DNA from: Desulfurococcales archaeon
GTDB taxonomy: Archaea > Thermoproteota > Thermoprotei_A > Sulfolobales > WAQK01
Length of the DNA: 7,629 nt
NCBI GenBank assembly: GCA_027016915.1
Contig: JALURJ010000323.1
Coordinates: 1 to 7,629 of the forward strand
Direction of reading: 5' to 3'
Below, piece after piece: positions 5,290-7,629 of this stretch. The translations under genes were made by a program, and so were the position numbers. Numbering within the stretch: position 1 is the stretch's first letter; every line of letters starts with the position of its first letter. The notes under the pieces were generated by a model. That model saw only the letters and a program-made list of their open reading frames with translations, had not been told where the DNA came from and did not search any database.

Positions 5290-6480
5290 CTATACTAGTT
5301 CTAAGGCCAGTGCCGTGGCCCCTCCAAGCGCGTGGCATATGCTCGCTATCCCCCTCTTACCGCCATGTCTCCTCAAAACATTGATTAGGGTCACCGTTAT
5401 CCTTGCGCCGCTAGCGCCGAGGGGATGGCCTATAGCTATTGCCCCACCATGAACGTTTAGCCTGTCCAGGGCGATCCCCAGCCCATCCCTGTATAGGAGG
5501 TTGTTCACAGCAAACGCCTCGTTGTTCTCAAAATAGTCGAAATCGCCTACCTTGGCACCCAGTCTGCGGAGAAGCCTCTCCACAGCATAGATAGGCGCCT
5601 CAGGGAACCTCCATGTTTCTATGGCTGCCCAGCTATAGCCCAGGAGCCGGGCCAGAGGCTTAAGACCTAGCTCCTCAACCTTCTCCCTGGACGCCAGTAC
5701 CAGTGCAGCAGCGCCGTCACTCAGCTGGCTGCTACTTCCAGCTGTGTGGAGGCCATCCTTGCCAAACGCTGGAGGCAGGGAGGCCAGCTTTTCCAACGTG
5801 GTTCCAACCCTCAGGGTCTCGTCCCTCTCCACCAGGACCTTCGAACCGCTAATCCGGATTTCCACAGGGACAACTTCGTCCTTGAATAGCCCTTGGTCCC
5901 AGGCCTTAAGAGCCCTGGTATGGCTCTCATAGGCCACCATGTCCAGCTCCTCCCTGGTGTAGCCGTGCTTCCTAGCCACCATGTCGGCCTCCTGTCCCAT
6001 GCCTTTGTCGGCGAACATGTCGTAGAGCCCGTCATGCACCATGGCGTCCCGGAGCTCCATCCTCCTGGTTATGAGGTGCCTTATACCCCACCTGGCGCGG
6101 GCCGATATCAGGAAGGGTGCCTGCGTCATGTTCTCCATCCCAGCCGCCACCACTACCCCGGCGTCACCGCTTCGTATCGCCTGTGCGGCGGAGAATATGG
6201 CTGCCATACCGGAGGAGCAGGCCATCTCGACAGTTATGGCGTCCACCTTCTCTGGAATGCCAGCCTTGAGGGCGGCCTGTCTCGCTGTCAGGATTCCTGT
6301 GCCAGCCCTGATTACGTGGCCGACATATACCATCTCGACAGACTTCGGGTCAAGGCCTGCGCGTGTGAGTGCTTCCCTTATGGCTATGGCGCCCAGATCT
6401 GCGGCGGGAAGCTGTTGGAAAGCGCCGCCAAACCTGCCCATAGGTGTCCTGATGGCGGAAACTATGTAGACTTCTGCCAC
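5290..6480 (-). CDS. Thiolase (acetyl-CoA C-acetyltransferase type)
   Basis: The family condenses two acetyl-CoA to acetoacetyl-CoA, the first step to mevalonate and isoprenoid lipids, or cleaves 3-ketoacyl-CoA in the reverse direction. Its 396 residues match the family length. Seen: RTPMGRFGG at 11-19, nucleophile Cys88 in ACSSGM, SDGAAAL at 254-260, NEAFA at 320-324, GHPLGASGAR with His352 at 351-360, and the second catalytic Cys382 in ICHALGG. Two spots differ from bacterial biosynthetic thiolases: VEMAC replaces the usual NxxC lead-in, and the final C-x-GGG loop reads CHALGG. All catalytic residues are kept, so it should be active. The start is GTG at 6480 with SD GAGGGA 6 nt upstream and its own TATA box. 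No HMG-CoA synthase or DUF35 gene lies beside it, so biosynthetic versus degradative use is undecided. Confidence 0.92.
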   Translation of the reverse strand: MAEVYIVSAIRTPMGRFGGAFQQLPAADLGAIAIREALTRAGLDPKSVEMVYVGHVIRAGTGILTARQAALKAGIPEKVDAITVEMACSSGMAAIFSAAQAIRSGDAGVVVAAGMENMTQAPFLISARARWGIRHLITRRMELRDAMVHDGLYDMFADKGMGQEADMVARKHGYTREELDMVAYESHTRALKAWDQGLFKDEVVPVEIRISGSKVLVERDETLRVGTTLEKLASLPPAFGKDGLHTAGSSSQLSDGAAALVLASREKVEELGLKPLARLLGYSWAAIETWRFPEAPIYAVERLLRRLGAKVGDFDYFENNEAFAVNNLLYRDGLGIALDRLNVHGGAIAIGHPLGASGARITVTLINVLRRHGGKRGIASICHALGGATALALELV

Positions 6481-6486
6481 GAAAAG

Positions 6487-6492
6487 TCCCTC
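6487..6492 (-). promoter_or_regulatory. Ribosome binding site of the thiolase gene
   Basis: GAGGGA on the minus strand ends 6 nt before the GTG at 6480 and supports that start. An ATG further upstream (6494-6492) overlaps the SD and is out of frame. Confidence 0.6.
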
Positions 6493-6510
6493 ATATGTGG
6501 ATTTTTAGCT

Positions 6511-6523
6511 GTAAATAATAAAG
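6511..6523 (-). promoter_or_regulatory. TATA box of the thiolase gene, possibly also the T-rich end of the upstream operon
   Basis: The minus-strand sequence CTTTATTATTTAC is centred near 6518 and predicts a start near 6491, giving a leader of about 10 nt that spans the SD. The same T-rich run lies about 37-49 nt after the DUF488 stop codon and could also terminate that operon's mRNA. Confidence 0.45.
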
Positions 6524-6559
6524 AAATGCCGTGACGGTCTAACGGCTATTGTCGAAGAA

Positions 6560-7096
6560 TTACAGATACCTCAGCTTGCCCTCCTTTATGTCGGCGCAAC
6601 GTGTAGGCTTATGGTCTACAAGCCTCTCACGGTCTATAATGTGCACCACTCTGAACCCTCTGGATAGTAGCCAGTCCGAAATTATCTTTCTATGGCACCT
6701 CCAGGGGATTCGCTCGCTACACATAACTGCTACCCTATGCCTCCTGGCAAGCCTTTCGAGCCTCTCCAGAGCTTCTTTCGCTTCTGGGCTGGTAAGAATG
6801 TATGTAGCATATGCCCTGAACCCTTCCGATTCGAAGCACCTGGCTATTCCAATATCCTCCACTTCCACGCCGAACCTCCTATATCCTCCCAGCTCAGGCA
6901 TCCACGCGTACATTATCCGGCGTTTGGACAGGGCCTCCTCAAGACTTCTCCGGTTGAAGTGTGGGTACTTCCTACTGGTGGGCCATCTTCTCACATCCAC
7001 GATGAACTCTATGCCTAGATGCTCTAGCAGGCTTAGGAACTCGTCCAGGCCTCGGCTGGAGTGTCCTACAGTGTAGACTATATGCAGAGGCCCCAC
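6560..7096 (-). CDS. DUF488 family protein
   Basis: The biochemical role of this family (PF04343) is not known to me. The 178-residue protein shows its full set of conserved motifs: TVGHS at 9-13, IVDVRRWP at 32-39, SRKYPHFN at 41-48, LGGYR at 69-73, FRAYATYI at 93-100, VAVMCSE at 122-128, CHR at 134-136 and VVHI at 150-153. The conserved His, Asp, Cys and Arg residues (His12, Asp34, Arg36, Cys126, Cys134, His135, Arg136, His152) suggest a metal or nucleotide site, which is inference. It is soluble, with no membrane segment. The start is GTG at 7096; no ATG, GTG or TTG lies closer to the TVGHS motif, and an SD at normal spacing is not evident. It begins 2 nt after the stop of the radical SAM gene, so translation is probably coupled. 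Confidence 0.9.
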   Translation of the reverse strand: MGPLHIVYTVGHSSRGLDEFLSLLEHLGIEFIVDVRRWPTSRKYPHFNRRSLEEALSKRRIMYAWMPELGGYRRFGVEVEDIGIARCFESEGFRAYATYILTSPEAKEALERLERLARRHRVAVMCSERIPWRCHRKIISDWLLSRGFRVVHIIDRERLVDHKPTRCADIKEGKLRYL

Positions 7097-7098
7097 CT

Positions 7099-7629
7099 CT
7101 ACACTGCTACTTGACTACCTATGATGCAGAGGGGGTCGGGGCCGTGGGGCGTGCCCTTGAGCCTGAGGCTTCGAGCATAGCATCCTCCGAGGCACCAGCT
7201 CCAAAGCCTGCAGGAAATACAGTGCCCTATGGGCCTAGTGTCGGCCACGGCCTCCCGGTAGAGCGGGTGGGCAAGGAGGTTTAGATAGGCTTTCCGGAAC
7301 CCCTGGGTAGCGGCGTTTCCGCCACCGACGCCGAGCACGTCGCAGAGGAGGAGTCTGCCGGAGGGGCTTAGGTCTACCACCCGCCATCTACGGCAGGTGC
7401 CGCTGCAGTACACCAGGCTGGAGCGGACTAATGAGCGGCAGAAGGGGATGCACCAAACCCCTACCTCAACACCGCCCTCCTCAACTATTCTTCCAACCTG
7501 TCTTAGGGCCTCTTCCACGTGGCTCCGTTTAGCATATACTCTGTTCTCCAGGGCCCGCCCAGCAGGCATGGCTGGAATCACTGATACGCTTGAAGCGCCC
7601 ATCTCGTAGGCTTTGCGGACGGTATTGCC
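7099..7629 (-). CDS. Radical SAM protein with SPASM domain, C-terminal part only
   Basis: The frame runs off the window edge; 176 residues are visible and the N-terminal CxxxCxxC cluster lies outside. An internal ATG at 7602 is not the real start, because the codons before it (ending VRKAYEMGASSVSVIPAMP) read as the last strand of a radical SAM barrel. Counting from that Met, the Cys pattern fits the published SPASM motif exactly: Cys70-x11-G-x4-Cys87, then Cys128-x2-Cys131-x5-Cys137-x3-Cys141 and Cys159. This domain normally holds two auxiliary 4Fe-4S clusters. Extra cysteines Cys51, Cys55 and Cys66 precede it. SPASM enzymes mature peptides, modify enzymes or act in heme synthesis (AhbC/AhbD); the visible part does not say which. 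It is translated just ahead of the DUF488 gene. Confidence 0.88.
   Translation of the reverse strand, partial: GNTVRKAYEMGASSVSVIPAMPAGRALENRVYAKRSHVEEALRQVGRIVEEGGVEVGVWCIPFCRSLVRSSLVYCSGTCRRWRVVDLSPSGRLLLCDVLGVGGGNAATQGFRKAYLNLLAHPLYREAVADTRPIGHCISCRLWSWCLGGCYARSLRLKGTPHGPDPLCIIGSQVAV

Noticed and set aside
5893..6534. Long plus-strand open frame (213 codons) opposite the thiolase gene
   Set aside because: It lies wholly antisense to a thiolase gene with all family motifs, its translation is low-complexity His/Gly/Pro-rich, and it has no motif or convincing SD.
6549..7076. Plus-strand open frame (175 codons) opposite DUF488
   Set aside because: The minus strand carries every DUF488 motif; the plus frame is a Ser/Leu-rich mirror of it.
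7099..7602. Treating the ATG at 7602 as the start of a complete 167-residue protein
   Set aside because: The frame is open beyond it to the window edge and the preceding codons continue the radical SAM barrel sequence, so the visible part is a fragment of a longer gene.
1..7629. CRISPR array, insertion sequence or integrated element
   Set aside because: No regularly spaced repeats, no transposase or integrase frame and no long terminal inverted repeats were seen; gene spacing and codon use look uniform throughout.

Overview
The window looks like chromosomal DNA of a hyperthermophilic crenarchaeon. A member of the Desulfurococcales (Aeropyrum-like) is my best guess, by inference only. The reasons are a fairly GC-rich sequence, arginine written mostly as AGG/AGA and isoleucine largely as ATA, frequent GTG or TTG starts, Shine-Dalgarno (SD) sites of the GGGGGTGA/GGAGGTG kind, archaeal TATA boxes with purine-rich BRE elements, T-tract terminators, and a solute-binding protein with an N-terminal hydrophobic stem plus a Thr/Glu-rich linker. 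I see no rRNA, tRNA, CRISPR array, insertion sequence or other mobile element.

Layout. Positions 1-132 hold a regulatory region and possibly the first codons of a leftward, divergent gene. Positions 133-4802 (+) hold a complete carbohydrate-type (CUT1/MalEFGK-like) ABC importer: solute-binding protein, a terminator/promoter gap, two permeases and the ATPase. The last three genes are separated by only 4 bp each, and each SD site lies in or over the end of the gene before it. Positions 4820-5176 (-) encode a small uncharacterised membrane protein that ends 17 bp from the ATPase gene. Positions 5290-6480 (-) encode a thiolase. Positions 6560-7096 (-) encode a DUF488 protein, and 7099-7629 (-) hold the C-terminal part of a radical SAM enzyme with a textbook SPASM domain, cut by the window edge. 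The last two are separated by 2 nt and are almost certainly one operon.

How the genes work together. The binding protein would capture a sugar or oligosaccharide outside the membrane and deliver it to the permease pair, driven by the ATPase. A T-rich terminator after the binding-protein gene, followed by a second promoter, would let binding protein be made in excess of the membrane complex. The 219-bp gap at 1618-1836 also holds nested inverted repeats around the second promoter and is the most interesting regulatory stretch. The substrate cannot be read from the sequence. The thiolase has its own promoter and none of its usual archaeal partners (HMG-CoA synthase, DUF35) in this window.

Most of the window is ordinary. 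The candidates for something less described are the DUF488/radical SAM-SPASM pair, the repeat-bearing promoter at 1710-1780, and the pilin-like signal sequence with repeat linker on the binding protein.
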